DNA of 64,000 bases, from contig NC_066584.1 of the NCBI RefSeq assembly GCF_024323335.1, positions 239,471,994-239,535,993 on the forward strand, in the 5' to 3' direction. Of this stretch, positions 44,222 to 55,583 are shown piece after piece. The stretch comes from Lathyrus oleraceus. Lineage: Eukaryota; Streptophyta; Magnoliopsida; Fabales; Fabaceae. Positions within the stretch are counted from its first letter, which is position 1, and the number at the start of each line of letters is the position of its first letter. Both the position numbers and the translations under genes were made by a program. Below the pieces are notes generated by a model, which was given only the letters and a program-made list of their open reading frames with translations, ran no database searches and was not told the DNA's origin.

Positions 44222-47200
44222 TGTAGCACCTCAAATTTGCACCCTCTATTCATGCATTCATTTTCATTCTTTAGGTCATTAACATTACATTAACACTGCA
44301 TAGTGCATTGCATCATATCAATAAGAACTGGCATCAAGAGGATTCATCAGTACAAGAGGCAAGGTTCTCCTTGAGTTGAAGGCCACATGAGTATTCTAGA
44401 GAGCTTATATGAGCCAAGGTTCATTTTGAAGCTATTGTACCAAGTGTTGGAGGCTCAAAAGTCATCAAAACATTGTCAAGTCATTTGGGCCCCATAAAAG
44501 TCAACTACAAGTCAACTGAGGGCTAGGAGGTGGAGAAATGGTTTGAGACACTTCATTCATGTCCAAAAGAGGTTTGTTCATCATGTCAAACATCTACATT
44601 GAAGGTTTTGAAGCCAGATCAAAAGTTTCCAAAAATGGAAAGTGACCTGTAATTTCAAGTTTCCAAAAATGGCAAGTTTTTGGACCATTTTCAACTTGAC
44701 TTTCCAACATCAAAGAAGCTTCAAATGAAATTTTGTCCAACATGAAAGTTTAAGATCTTTCTCTCCCATTTCCAAAAAGTCCAAGATCATGAGCATCTGA
44801 TGGATGGTTGAGAAGATATGATCCAATGATTGCCAAGTGTGCTTGAAACATCAAAATGCCATAACTTTTGATCCAAAGCTCCAAAATGAGTCCCTCTTTT
44901 TGCAAATTGCATGTCATGACCTATATTTTCCAAATCCATCATTGCATTGCATGAAATTTATTCACATGATCATTTGGCCATGCATGAACATTTTGGAGGG
45001 AAAATACCAAATTCAAATTTGGTGCATCATATGAACAAAATTCCAATTCCAACATGTGCATGAAATGATTTTAAGTGACTTTGAGCATGCACATGGTACT
45101 ATTCACGTTCATTTTGCCATGCATAAGGTGAATTTACCAATTTTGCACTACACCTCATTTTGCATTAAAATTTCATTAGCCAAGCTTAAGTATCATTAGC
45201 AAAGTAATTAGCATGTGGTATAAAGGCTTAATCCTAACAGAATTTTCATAACTAACACATTCTAGATCTAGATTTGAGTTTTCCCTCCATTTTTGCTCTA
45301 AATTGAATCTTCAATTTTCTTCACATAAGCCATTGATTTTATTGTATATTCGTGTTCATTGAGCTTCATTGAGTATGGATCAAGCATTGGATTGAAGGTT
45401 TTGGTGGAGAATCAAGTTGTGCAAGTACATGAAGGTGAACATGGAAGCTTTGAATTGATCAAGATCCAAGCCATTTCAAGGGAGATTTCGTGCACAAAGC
45501 TTCATAACATCAATATAGGAGTGAATCTGGAGATTGCTAGCCTTTGGATCCACTGTTTTCATCCACTACTCTCCAAGAAGGTTGGAAATCAAACCTCTTA
45601 ATTCTTGATTTTATGCACATAATGTTGTAGATCTTTCCCTGCTGATAATTCTGATATAAAATTCGTTGAAAATGGATAAGAATGGTGTGAGATGTGTGCA
45701 TTTAAAGTTTGATGCATGAAAATGTTTTCGATCGTTTCTCTTAATCCATGAAGCTTTAGGCCAAAATATTGTTAGATTCATGATGTGCATTGGATAAGCT
45801 TTCGAACCATGTATGTATTGCCAATTTCTGCAAAAAAATTGATGAGCGCTACTGTACAGCCATCGTCTTCACGAAGAAGACGGTGGAAACCACCGCAGGG
45901 GAACAGTGTCACCGTCGCCTGTGTTTAATTGCTAGGGTTTGCCCTGTGTGCGCCACGCATTCAAGCCTGCTGTCCAAATGATAGGCCAGGGTTCGTTGAC
46001 CAGTTCCACGCACGCATTTGAATCTGAGTTGGCACACCAGCTCAATTATTTAAACGACTGTGTTTTGATCTCTTGCGCGTGTACACCATTCGATTCCCAT
46101 TGGCAGCGTTTTTGTGACTTAATTTTTCCAGCGCTTCTATTTTTTCATGTACCTGGTTCGACTCCAGCAGGCAACATTTTTCAAATCAATCAAACCATTT
46201 CATTTCCCTCTAATTATCTTGTGCTTAATTCATTTTATTTTCATTATTTCATGCTAATTCAACAAACAGAAAATTAATCCAAATCACTTCCAATTTTTTG
46301 CTACATGTTCATATGGATGTCTATTATTTTGTGATGCTGATTTCATGATTTTATCATTTCTGGAATTTTAATTGTGTTGGCTTCTTTGGACATGTATGCA
46401 AATGTGACATGCTTTATTCATTCTATTGTGAAATGCTCATACATTGGCCAATTGATTTGAAATTTGGTATGTTGATTCCTAACATGTTGCGTGATTTTCG
46501 AGGCTTGGTTGTGCATTTTTATCATTTTTCATTTCTGTTTTAGGCACATGAATGTATGGTGTGACAATGTGTGTCATACAATTTGATGTTATACTTGTTC
46601 ATTTTCATTGACATGTCAATTGATCTTTTCTGTTTACAATTTTTTGCATGGTGCTTGTATTTGGCATGTTGTGTGCACATAAAATTTTTCATGATTGTTT
46701 GATTCATTTCTGTTTTAATATGGAATTTTGTTTCTTGATGTCCAATTGTGAGCTTTGTAATTGCCTTTGCCCTATCTTGCTCATGAGATGACTTTTCCAT
46801 TTGATTTAGGTTTGGTCCTTTTTAGGACATGTTCTTACTTGATTAAATGAGCTTCATGTGAAATATTGGTTGCTGTTTTGACTTTTTACTTTGCCTTTGA
46901 CCCTAGTCTTGGACTAGTGGTTTGTACTCATCTTTTGATCTTTGTATTTCAGGTTCAAGCTATTAGCTCTAGTGGTTGATGCAATCTTATGACTTGAGAT
47001 GCAAATTTGATTTGTCCACTAACCTTTGTTGTGTTGTAGGTTCCTTGGTGATGAACTCACTTGAGTTGTTGATTTGCATTGTGCCTATTGGTTGTAACAC
47101 TATTGACTGTTTGTTGGTTTGTCTGAATGTGAATACTGACTTGTTGGACTTTCTTACAGGTACTTTAGCCGCTTTAACTTATTGCTTGAGTTGCTTTGCT

Positions 47201-48915
47201 TTGCTTGTGGTTGGCATACCACCTAGGTAATCATCCTCTAACTCCATGTAGTCTGGAAGCCCTGTCGTTTCTGTTTGGCAGGAATTTGGCTGAAGTCCTC
47301 CTTAAGAGGCAATGGTTGTGCTTGTTTATATTTGTGCCATGTACTTCAAGTCCTCCTAAGTGAAGAGGCAATTGGAAGATAGAAGGGATTTGCAATCAAT
47401 CCCTTGCTATTCAGTTGAGTCTTTCATCTTGCTCGCACTACGTGCTGATGCATTTTGAATAAACACCCAAGACCTTGTATATAGAGTCAGTCAAGTGAAG
47501 TAGAGTCCCACATTCTGAACTCTCACGTTTTCATTGATTGAAGCTCACCCAGGCCCGGGTTAAGAGCTATGAGGTCTTATCCTCATTACCTTTCATCTGC
47601 TCACCCTGACGGTCAATGTCAGTGGTTAAGAGCCTTCAGATACCCTTCCAGTACCGGCTTGTTTGTCGAGGTTGATATGAACCCTTGATGTTTGAGCCCC
47701 TTGTTGGTGTGTTTACTTCATGTTATATGTTTTTGTGTGGTGTGATTGTATCCCCATAGGATTGCTAGACTTCGCATAGTCTCTCGTTTGCATGTCAACT
47801 AAGGTAGCACGGTTCCTTCGTCTAGGACTTCCTTTCTTGCGTGAGCTTTCCTAAAACACAAACAAACATTATCCCTTCTTAAGGACACATTAACTCTTTC
47901 TACTACCGGTGAGTAAGTCTCTAAAGGTCGAGCATCCGGTAGATTGCATGGTAACGTCGTTCACTTAAAAAACACAAAACAAATAGAAATAGTTTAGCCG
48001 AACTACGACAACTCTGATTCTCATGTCCATATGAGATACGTAGGAACGAGATGCGATGTCTTGTCGAGTTTGACTGACAACTAACTTTAATCCTTCCTTT
48101 TCTCTCGCCCTCGTTGCGATTGAGACCTTCCCTTTCTCTTGCCCTAGTTGAAATCGAGACCCTTCTTCTTTTCGTGTGCGTTTGTCTGGAGTCCGAAGTA
48201 AGTCCAGCGATTGGCATTCGGTTTCTCGTTTGTTTGTTGTTTGTTAGGAGTCTGATGCAAGTCCAGCGATTGGCATTCGGTTTCCTGTTTGCGTTCCTTT
48301 ATTCGGATTCTGATGTAAGTCCAGCGATTGGCATTCGGTTTCCTGTTTGCGTTTCTTTGTTCGGAGTCGGATGTAAGCCCAGCGATTGGCATTCCGTTTC
48401 CGGTTGTGTGTTTCGTTTGACGTCTCAGCGTCTTCTTTCAGCGTTTTGTTTCGGCGTGCGTTAGCCGAGCTACGAGTGCTCTGATTCTTACTCTGGTTAG
48501 AGAAGATACGTATGCATAGGATGCGATGTCCTAGCGAGCACGTTTCCCGCTTCCCCGAACTACGTCGACTTTGATGTTTGTGTCTGACAAACTACGTAGG
48601 CCCAGGATGCGACATCCTGCCGAGTCCCCTTTCTCCGTCTCCTTTCTCCTGTTTATTCCAGTTTGTGCAGTTTTTGAGCACTTTTAGCAACCTTTTCCTA
48701 TCTTTTTGAGCGTGGATCCCGTCGAGTACGACGGACGTGAGGGGGTGCTAATACCTTCCCCTTGCATAACCGACTCCCGATCCTTGCAATCTCTGGTCGT
48801 AAGACCATTTCCTTTCCAGGTTTACTTCGAGCGTTTCCTTTCCCTCCTTTGGGATAAATAACGCATGTGGAGGCTCTGTGTCTTTTCCTGCCGGTTGTTT
48901 TTCGCGTGTGCGACA
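44222..48915 (+). repeat. TE-E 3' LTR, 4694 bases
   Basis: It is collinear with the 5' LTR at 32125-36414 and longer, because it keeps about 460 bases at 46590-47050. It ends GTGCGACA; TE-D gag resumes after it with CATCT. It contains the TATA box (45219), the 60-base tandem repeat (48195-48405), hairpins (48003-48043, about 48472-48510 and 48553-48595) and the GGGGTGCTAATACC box (about 48743). Confidence 0.92.
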
Positions 48916-49889
48916 CATCTCATCTGAAAAAGATGGATGTAAGGTTTAAGTCTAATGTCAAGAACATCTCATCTGACATCAGTAAGTCCAATAATGCTGG
49001 AAGAAGAACAAGATCTGATGAAAAATCCAAAGAAGGAAAAGGAGTTCAGTGCCATGAATGTGATAGGTATGGTCACATTAGAGCTGAATGTGGAACCTAC
49101 CTCAAGAAACAGAAGAAGAGTCTTGCTGCTACTTGGTCTGATGAAAGTGAAACAGAAGAGTCTACAAATCTTGTGATTGCCTTGACTGGAAGATGGGGTT
49201 CTGATGAAGACTCAAGTGATGATGAAGTAACCTTTAATGAGTTAGCCACTACCTACAGAAATTTGTGTCACAGAAGTGAAGAAGTGTGTCAACAAGTTGA
49301 AAGTCAGAAGAAAGTGATAACACAACTGGAGAATGAGAAGGTAGAACACTTGGAAACCATCTCTAAGTTAAAGACTGAAGCAGTGTTCTTGAATTCCAAA
49401 CTGGATGAGATGACAAAATATGTCAGAATGTTAAACAATGGATCTGACACCTTAGACAAAATTCTCCAGACTAGACAAATGGCAGGAGACAAGTCTGGCA
49501 TTGGGTTCAATGAATCCAAACCTGAGTGCAGTCACACTGGTAGCAAACCAAAATCCAAACCTGAGTGCAGTCACACTGGTAGCAAACCAAAATCCAAACC
49601 TGAGTGCAGTCACACTGGTAGCAAACCAAAGATGTCACATCATATGTCACAACATCATAAAGGAAGACAACAGAAAGGGAAACATCAAAGATGGAGATGT
49701 CATTACTGTGGAAAATTTGGCCACATAAAACCATTCTGCTATAAGTTGTATGGCTATCCTAGTCCTTCTCATCATCAACCTAGACCCAAACATCACATAC
49801 CTGTCAATAGAAAACAATGGGTTCCTAAGACTAGTGTTATAAACCTGATAGCTCACACTTCCTTCAGAGTTTCAGCCAAAGAAGACTGA
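48916..49889 (+). pseudogene. gag: TE-D gag, 3' half, with two zinc knuckles
   Basis: The frame resumes with HLKKMDVRFKSNVKN. The first CCHC knuckle is CHECDRYGHIRAEC (about 49050-49092). A Glu/Lys-rich coiled coil lies at about 49250-49440. Three exact 13-residue repeats SKPECSHTGSKPK are encoded by three 39-base units (49514-49630). A second knuckle CHYCGKFGHIKPFC lies at about 49697-49740. The TGA at 49887-49889 stands just before YFDSGCSGHM of protease, where Trp (TGG) is usual in copia elements. Nucleocapsid with two knuckles is typical of the SIRE branch. Confidence 0.88.
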
Positions 49890-50524
49890 TATTTTGACAG
49901 TGGGTGCTCCGGACACATGACTGGGAACAAGAACCTGCTAACTGGCCTTCATCATCATGCCACCAGCTATGTAACCTTTGGTGATGGAGCAAAGAGTGAG
50001 ATCAAGGGGATTGGTAGGCTTAACTACCCTGGAGTCCCTAACCTTGACAATGTCCTACTTGTTAAGGGACTGACTGCAAACCTAATAAGCATCAGTCAAC
50101 TATGTGACCAAGGTCTAACTGTAAACTTCACAAAAACTGAACGTCTGATTACTAATAAAGAAAATGAAGTGATCATGAAAGGAGTCAGGTCTAAGGACAA
50201 CTGCTATATGTGGAGTTCTCAAGAAACTGGTTATTCATCAATGTGTACTCTAGCCAAAGAAGAAGAAGTGAAGATATGGCATTAAAGATTGGGCCATCCG
50301 CATCTTAAAGGAATGAAGAGGATTATATCTGTTGAAGCTGTTAGAGGAATTACCAATTTTAAGATTGATGAAGGAAGAGTTTGTGGGGAGTGTCAGATTG
50401 GAAAACAGACAAAGATGTCACATCAAAAGCTCATACATGACACCACTTCCAGAGTGTTGGAACTTTTCCATATGGACTTGATGGGACCCATGCAGGTGGA
50501 AAGTCTTGGTGGGAAGAAGTATGA
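49890..50524 (+). pseudogene. pol: TE-D protease and integrase N-terminus; integrase core deleted
   Basis: Protease active site DSGCSGHMTGN lies at about 49896, with the copia continuation YVTFGDGAKSEIKGIG and LISISQLCDQGL. TAA at 50283-50285 precedes RLGHPHLKGM; the zinc domain runs H-x3-H (GHPHLKG) to CGECQIGKQ. The first catalytic Asp lies in FHMDLMGPM. After SLGGKKY the text jumps to RT (LVPRPEG) at about 50521-50530 with a frame change, so the other two DDE residues are gone. The element could not integrate by itself. Confidence 0.86.
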
Positions 50525-51964
50525 GAACTAGTTCCAAGACCTGAAGGAATAAATGTCATAGGAACAAAGTGGGTGTATAAGAATAAATCTGATGAACAAG
50601 GGGTGGTTACTAAAAATAAAGCAATATTAGTAGCACAAGGATACACTCAAATTGAAGGAGTTGACTTTGATGAAACATTTTCCCCTGTAGCTCGCCTTGA
50701 GTCCATTAGACTATTGCTTGGAGTGGCATGTATTTTGAAGTTCAAACTGTTCCAAATGGATGTAAAAAGTGCCTTCTTGAATGGCTACTTAAATGAGGAA
50801 GTATATGTTGAATAACCTAAAGGATTCACAGATCCAAATCTTCCAAATCATGTGTACAAGTTGAGGAAAGCCCTCTATGGTTTGAAACAAGCTCCTAGGG
50901 CTTGGTATGATAGACTCACAGTGTTCCTCACTAACAATGGATACAGGAAGGGAGGTATTGACAAAACCCTATTTGTTAAGAATGGAGGAGGAAAACTCAT
51001 GGTGGCTCAAATATATGTGGATGATATTGTGTTTGGTGGGATGTCAAATCAGATGGTCGAACATTTTGTTAAACAAATGCAGTCTGAATTTGAAATGAGC
51101 CTTGTTGGAGAGCTGACATATTTTCTTGGGCTACAAGTCAAGTAGATGGAAGATTCTATCTTTCTATCTCAAAGCAAATATGCCAAAACCATTGTTAAGA
51201 AGTTTGGCATGGAGAATGCAAGTCATAAAAGGACACCTGCTCCTACACATCTGAAAGTCTCCAAAGATGTAAATGGTGTTAGTGTAGATCAAAGTCTCTA
51301 CAGAAGCATGATAGGAAGTCTGTTATATCTCACAGTAAGTAGACCTGACATTGCTTTTGTTGTAGGTGTTTGTGCTAGATATCAAGCTGAACCAAAAGTC
51401 AGTCACATAAACCAAGTGAAAAGGATACTGAAATATGTCAATGACACCAATGACTATGGGATATTGTATACTCATGAATCTGGATCTATGCTGACTGGAT
51501 ACTGTGATGCTGACTGGGCTGGAAGTGCTGATGATAGGAAAAGCACATTAGGAGGATGTTTCTTCTTGGGGAATAACTTAATATCATGGTTTAGTAAGAA
51601 ACAAAATTGTGTGTCCCTATCCACTGCTGAAGCTGAATACATAGTAGTTGGAAGTAGTTGTTCTCAACTGGTTTGGATGAAACAAATGCTGACTGAATAC
51701 AATGTCACACAAGATGTCATGACATTATACTGTGACAACCTGCGTGCTATAAATATTTCTAATAATCCTATTAAGCACAGCAGGACAAAACACATTGATA
51801 TTCGTCATCATTTTATTAGAGAACTAGTGGAAGAGAAAATCATAGCCCTGGAGCATGTTACTACTGAAATGCAATTAACTGATATATTTACAAAGGCTTT
51901 GGATGCTAATCAATTTGAATGTCTAAGAGGGAAATTAGGTATTTTTATCCATGATAATTTATAG
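50525..51964 (+). pseudogene. pol: TE-D reverse transcriptase and RNase H
   Basis: This is a copia [69 protein letters not shown] and [11 protein letters not shown]. Stops lie at 50813-50815 (TAA, before PKGF) and 51143-51145 (TAG, before MEDSIF); both fit Gln codons. RNase H follows with YCDADWAGSADDRKST, SLSTAEAEYI and KHIDIRHHFIRE, ending at TAA 51962-51964. Otherwise it is complete and well conserved, in line with a fairly young insertion. Confidence 0.9.
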
Positions 51965-52172
51965 CAATTAATTTGGAGTGGAAAAGGTAATAAAAATATT
52001 GTCTGCCCACTTAAAAGAAAGTGGCCCCATTTATTGTAAATCATTACCTAGTATTGGAACTTCCATCTATAGCATTTTCACACGCAACCTCAGCTCAAAC
52101 ATTTCCACCTTCCTCAAACTTCATTGACCTTCTCTGCTAGGGCAACATAAATTCTTTCACAAGCTCAACAAG

Positions 52173-53971
52173 ATGTCACAACATCCTTCATCTTCTAGTT
52201 CTAAAAACACCAAACCTGCGCACAAAGCTAGAACACCCTCTATGGATTTTCTTAATGAAGACATTTTGGAAGTGATTCCCCTATCAGTCATCCCAGAGAT
52301 GCTCCTGGTCCATGCTTCACGGCAGGACATACTCAAGGTAACAGTTCTGATAACCCTACCTCTAAGGATGACATGCATCATACTAATCGTGTCATTAGAA
52401 ATCTTGTCACAAGGATCCTTAATGAAGGACACTCAGTAAAGGGAGTTTCTACTCCTCTATCTAGAAGGGACCCCTCTCCTGAGGTTGAACCTCACAATGA
52501 GAAAGATGATGAGTCATCTAGGTCTGAAAAAGATATAGCTGCTGAGGGACTATGCTCTTTAGGGCAAACCTTGCCTTGTAAGAAATCTGTAGATGCTTCT
52601 CAGTCTAAGAAGCATGACTCTGCTAAGAAGGTGATTGACTTGGAAGAAGAAGGCTCAGATGATGAAGATGACAGTTTGCTTCATAACTTGAAGCCAAATG
52701 TTGCAAAGAGGATGAAGACCAAGAAGGGTAGGTCTGTGGCTGAGATGATGACAACCAAAACTGGTAAGAAGGATGCTGTTGTAGGCCCTTCAAAGTCTTG
52801 GAGTAAAGTGGAGGTAAATAAGAGAAAGGTAAGAGAAAGTTCTGATTCAGAGGAAGATGTTGAAGATGATGTCCCTGACATATCTCCTATCAAAAGGTCA
52901 AATGTTAGAAAATCCCCTGCTAAGGTTGCTGCTGTACACCTGGATAACATTTCCTTCCATCTTGAAGATGGTGCAGCAAAGTGGAAATTTGTAATCCAAA
53001 GGAGAGTGGCTGTGGAAAGAGAACTGGGAAAGGATGTTGTGGAAGTTAAGGAGGTCATGGACCTGATCAAGTCTACTGGTTTAATGAAAAGTGTTAGTGG
53101 GTTATCTCAATGTTTTGAAGGTCTTGTTAAAGAATTTATGGTGAACATCCCTAAGGGCATTGCTGACAAGAACAACAAAGAGTTTTGTAAGGTGTTTGTT
53201 AGAGGAAAGTGTGTGAAGTTTTCTCCAACTGTGATCAATAAGTTCCTAGGAAGAGGAACAAAAGGTGTTGGTGAACTAGAGGCCACAGACAATGAGGTCT
53301 GTAGGGAAATAACTGCTGGACAGGTCAAGGAGTGGCCAAGCAAGAAGCATCTCTCTGCTGGAAAATTAACTGTGAAATATGCTATCTTGCACAAGATAGG
53401 GTCAGCAAACTGGGTACCAACAAATCACATCTCTACAATCTCAAATGCTCTTGGAAGGCTCATATTTGCTATTGGAACCAAGCTTAATTTTCATTATGGA
53501 AGATTCATGTTTGAACAAATTGTCAAACATGCTTCCACAAACGCAATGAAGCTGCCCATAGCTTTTCCCTCAATAATTTGTGGGATAATACTAAGCCAGC
53601 AACCTGGAATTCTGAGCACAAGTGATACCCCTAGTAGAAGAAAACCTCCATTGTCAGTTCATTACAAGTTATTTGAAGGCAGTCATGTCAATGACATTGT
53701 CATGACATCTGCTGTGAAGAAGCCAGCCTCTTAAGGTTGCCTGATTACTGAACTGAAAGAGATCTGTAAGGAATTAGAGACTGGGATAAGGGTGGCTAAA
53801 GCTAGGAAAGAAGCTCTGGAGGTTCTGATTAATAGCTTAGAGCAAGGTGATAGAGAAGATGTTGGTCAAGCCAAGGATACAGAAGCCCGCACCTCTAGTG
53901 AGAGGTGTGAATCTCAAGATAAATCAAGTGGCAGTTTTGGGTCTGAAGCTGATGCTAGCTCCTCTGACTGA
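52173..53971 (+). pseudogene. TE-D env-like ORF of the SIRE/Maximus type
   Basis: SIRE-type elements carry an extra ORF here that is called env-like; an envelope role is unproven. ATG 52173 starts MSQHPSSSSSKNTKPAHKAR. The frame shifts near 52300, and the main frame (52373-53734) runs on with acidic, Ser- and Lys-rich low-complexity text, then a folded region (about 52930-53600) with KCVKFSPTVINKFLGRG, close in look to the putative plant transposon protein domain. TAA at 53732-53734 is followed in frame by a Leu/Glu/Lys heptad stretch (LITELKEICKELETGIRVAK) up to TGA 53969-53971, so the original end is probably there. I see no clear signal peptide or membrane segment. Confidence 0.78.
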
Positions 53972-54611
53972 GTGTTTGTGAAGATTGTTCCCCTGTTATG
54001 ATGATGTGTTGTTCTGGATGCCTTGATGTTTGATGTTTTTTTTGGCAGTCTTGTTTTGATGCCTTGATGTAATTTCTTGGGTTCTTTGTGATTTCTCTGG
54101 ATTCATTTTATCTCAACTTATATAGTTGTTTATATTTGTGGTTCTGTAACACCTGACAATATGTTTTAACATTATATATGTTTTAACATTCTATGTGACA
54201 TTCTCTGTTGGACTAATAGACATTTATTTTGTCTCATTGGTCTCTTTGGTCTATTTTGACTAAAAAAGGGGAGAAGTAGCGAAAGGAGAGCTGCAGTTAA
54301 TATGTGCTATGAAGTAGCTAGACTATAAACAAATGATAGATGATGTTGAAAAGGATGTTTTGTGGAGTACAGGTGATGTTGAAGGAGATGTCAGATGGGG
54401 TGATGGATGTCACAGGTGTTGTTGAAGGAGATGTCTGTGTTGAACAGACTTAGGGGGAGAAGAAGCACATATGTGTTTAATGTGTGTTTACTAGTTGCTA
54501 TGATAGCTAGTAAGTGTGTGGTTTATTACTTCTGGTGCTAAACTGCTGATATGTATGTTTATTATACTCTTGTGAACAAATGGACTGATGTATGTTTTAG
54601 CCAAAATTTGC
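53972..54611 (+). other. TE-D 3' UTR
   Basis: No gene is visible. Near-repeats of GTTGAAGGAGATGTC lie at about 54378 and 54421. It ends in the polypurine tract. Confidence 0.6.
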
Positions 54612-54624
54612 CAAAGGGGAAGTT
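54612..54624 (+). promoter_or_regulatory. TE-D polypurine tract
   Basis: CAAAGGGGAAGTT, just before TGTTGGTTCT of the 3' LTR, primes plus-strand DNA. Confidence 0.75.
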
Positions 54625-55185
54625 TGTTGGTTCTATGTGTTGGCAACAATTTTGGTAAAACCTAGAGTGTTCACAAGTGTTGTCTTGACATAAGGTAACT
54701 TGTACCTGCAGGATGTTTAAAATGTGAATATGCAGGATTTTTACTGAGATGTCAGACCCGATGTCATGACATTTGTATAGAGAACATTCAGTCTGAATGT
54801 TATGTATTGTGTGATTGCATTTTTTATGCTAATCTATGTTTGATTGATGAGATGATTGAACGCGCTCTCAATCAGTAATTACAACCAGATTGAATTATTT
54901 TTCAACGAGATTTAATCAGTTGTCATGAGAAGATATGAATGGAAAATAGTTTTAGGGTTTTATGATGTCCAAGCCCAGCCAAATGCTTATATATAAAGGA
55001 CATGGAAAACCTGGTTTTAGACACAAGAAATAACAAACGAAATATTGAGAGAGAATAAGGGTTTGAGTCTTTTGTGGTCGAGTGAATTGTAAGCCATTCA
55101 TTCAATCATAGATGATTAAATTGGACTGATTTTTGAGTTGTAATTTGTCCACTCTAAGCTTTGAAGCATGAGTGTGTGTTTACTT
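54625..55185 (+). repeat. TE-D 3' LTR, first 561 bases, cut by TE-F
   Basis: It aligns with 30362-30931. It stops at GTGTTTACTT; in the 5' LTR the next bases are GATTAAAGC. TE-F begins here, so TACTT is the likely TE-F target duplication. Confidence 0.92.
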
Positions 55186-55541
55186 TGTAGCGGGGTATTC
55201 GTTACCATTAGAGATATTGACTAAATCCAAGGTAAACCATACAAGTCGAGTCGCCACCGCACTTCTATTTATCCAAAGGAATGGTTAGAAAGCGAACAAA
55301 AACCTAAAAGTTTTAACAAAAACTAGTAAAAGAGAGTCAGAGATCTGGGTAAGGGGGTTGGTTATGCAATGGGAAGGTGTTAGGCACCCAAAACATCCTA
55401 GATACTCCTAGGGAGCCCTTTTCACATTTGTTGTAAGGTTGGTATTTTGTGAAAATTTGTTTGTGCAAACATGATTGAAGAGATGAGAAAAGAATGTACA
55501 AGTTTATTTACGTTTTGTGTTTGGATGGATAAACCCATTGC

Positions 55542-55583
55542 CTACGTACCATCTTAAAAAAGATTAGGATCAAAACCTCGTAG
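55542..55583 (-). repeat. Nested LTR hairpin, TE-F copy
   Basis: Outer CTACG/CGTAG (55579-55583 with 55542-55546); inner AATCTT-type stem: ATCTT (55560-55564) with AAGAT (55551-55555) around TTTT. TE-C has CAT-TTTT-ATG at the same place. Confidence 0.7.

Larger units (their letters stand above)
32125..48915 (+). mobile_element. TE-E: deletion-ridden Tat/Ogre relative nested in TE-D gag
   Basis: LTRs at 32125-36414 and 44222-48915 begin TGTAGCACCTC and end TGCGACA. The PBS, polypurine tract, post-integrase hairpin array and a repeat-rich 3' UTR are present. It lacks ORF1, the capsid core, the protease active site, the first half of RT, the end of the second RNase H and the integrase core. Flanking bases are AATCT on the left and CATCT on the right, a target duplication with one mismatch. 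It could only have moved using proteins of another element. Confidence 0.92.
30362..55185 (+). mobile_element. TE-D: SIRE/Maximus-type Ty1/copia element with env-like ORF, interrupted by TE-E and TE-F
   Basis: The domain order gag, protease, integrase, RT, RNase H marks Ty1/copia. A PBS TGGTATCAGAGC (initiator tRNA-Met type) and a further ORF after RNase H mark the SIRE/Maximus branch. LTRs start TGTTGGTTCTATGTG at 30362 and 54625. The first 550 aligned bases differ at about 14 places plus small indels. It inserted in the second RNase H of TE-C. TE-E splits its gag. TE-F splits its 3' LTR at 55185; the last 380 or so bases of that LTR should lie to the right of TE-F, outside the window. Its integrase core is deleted and several frames carry stops. 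Confidence 0.93.
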
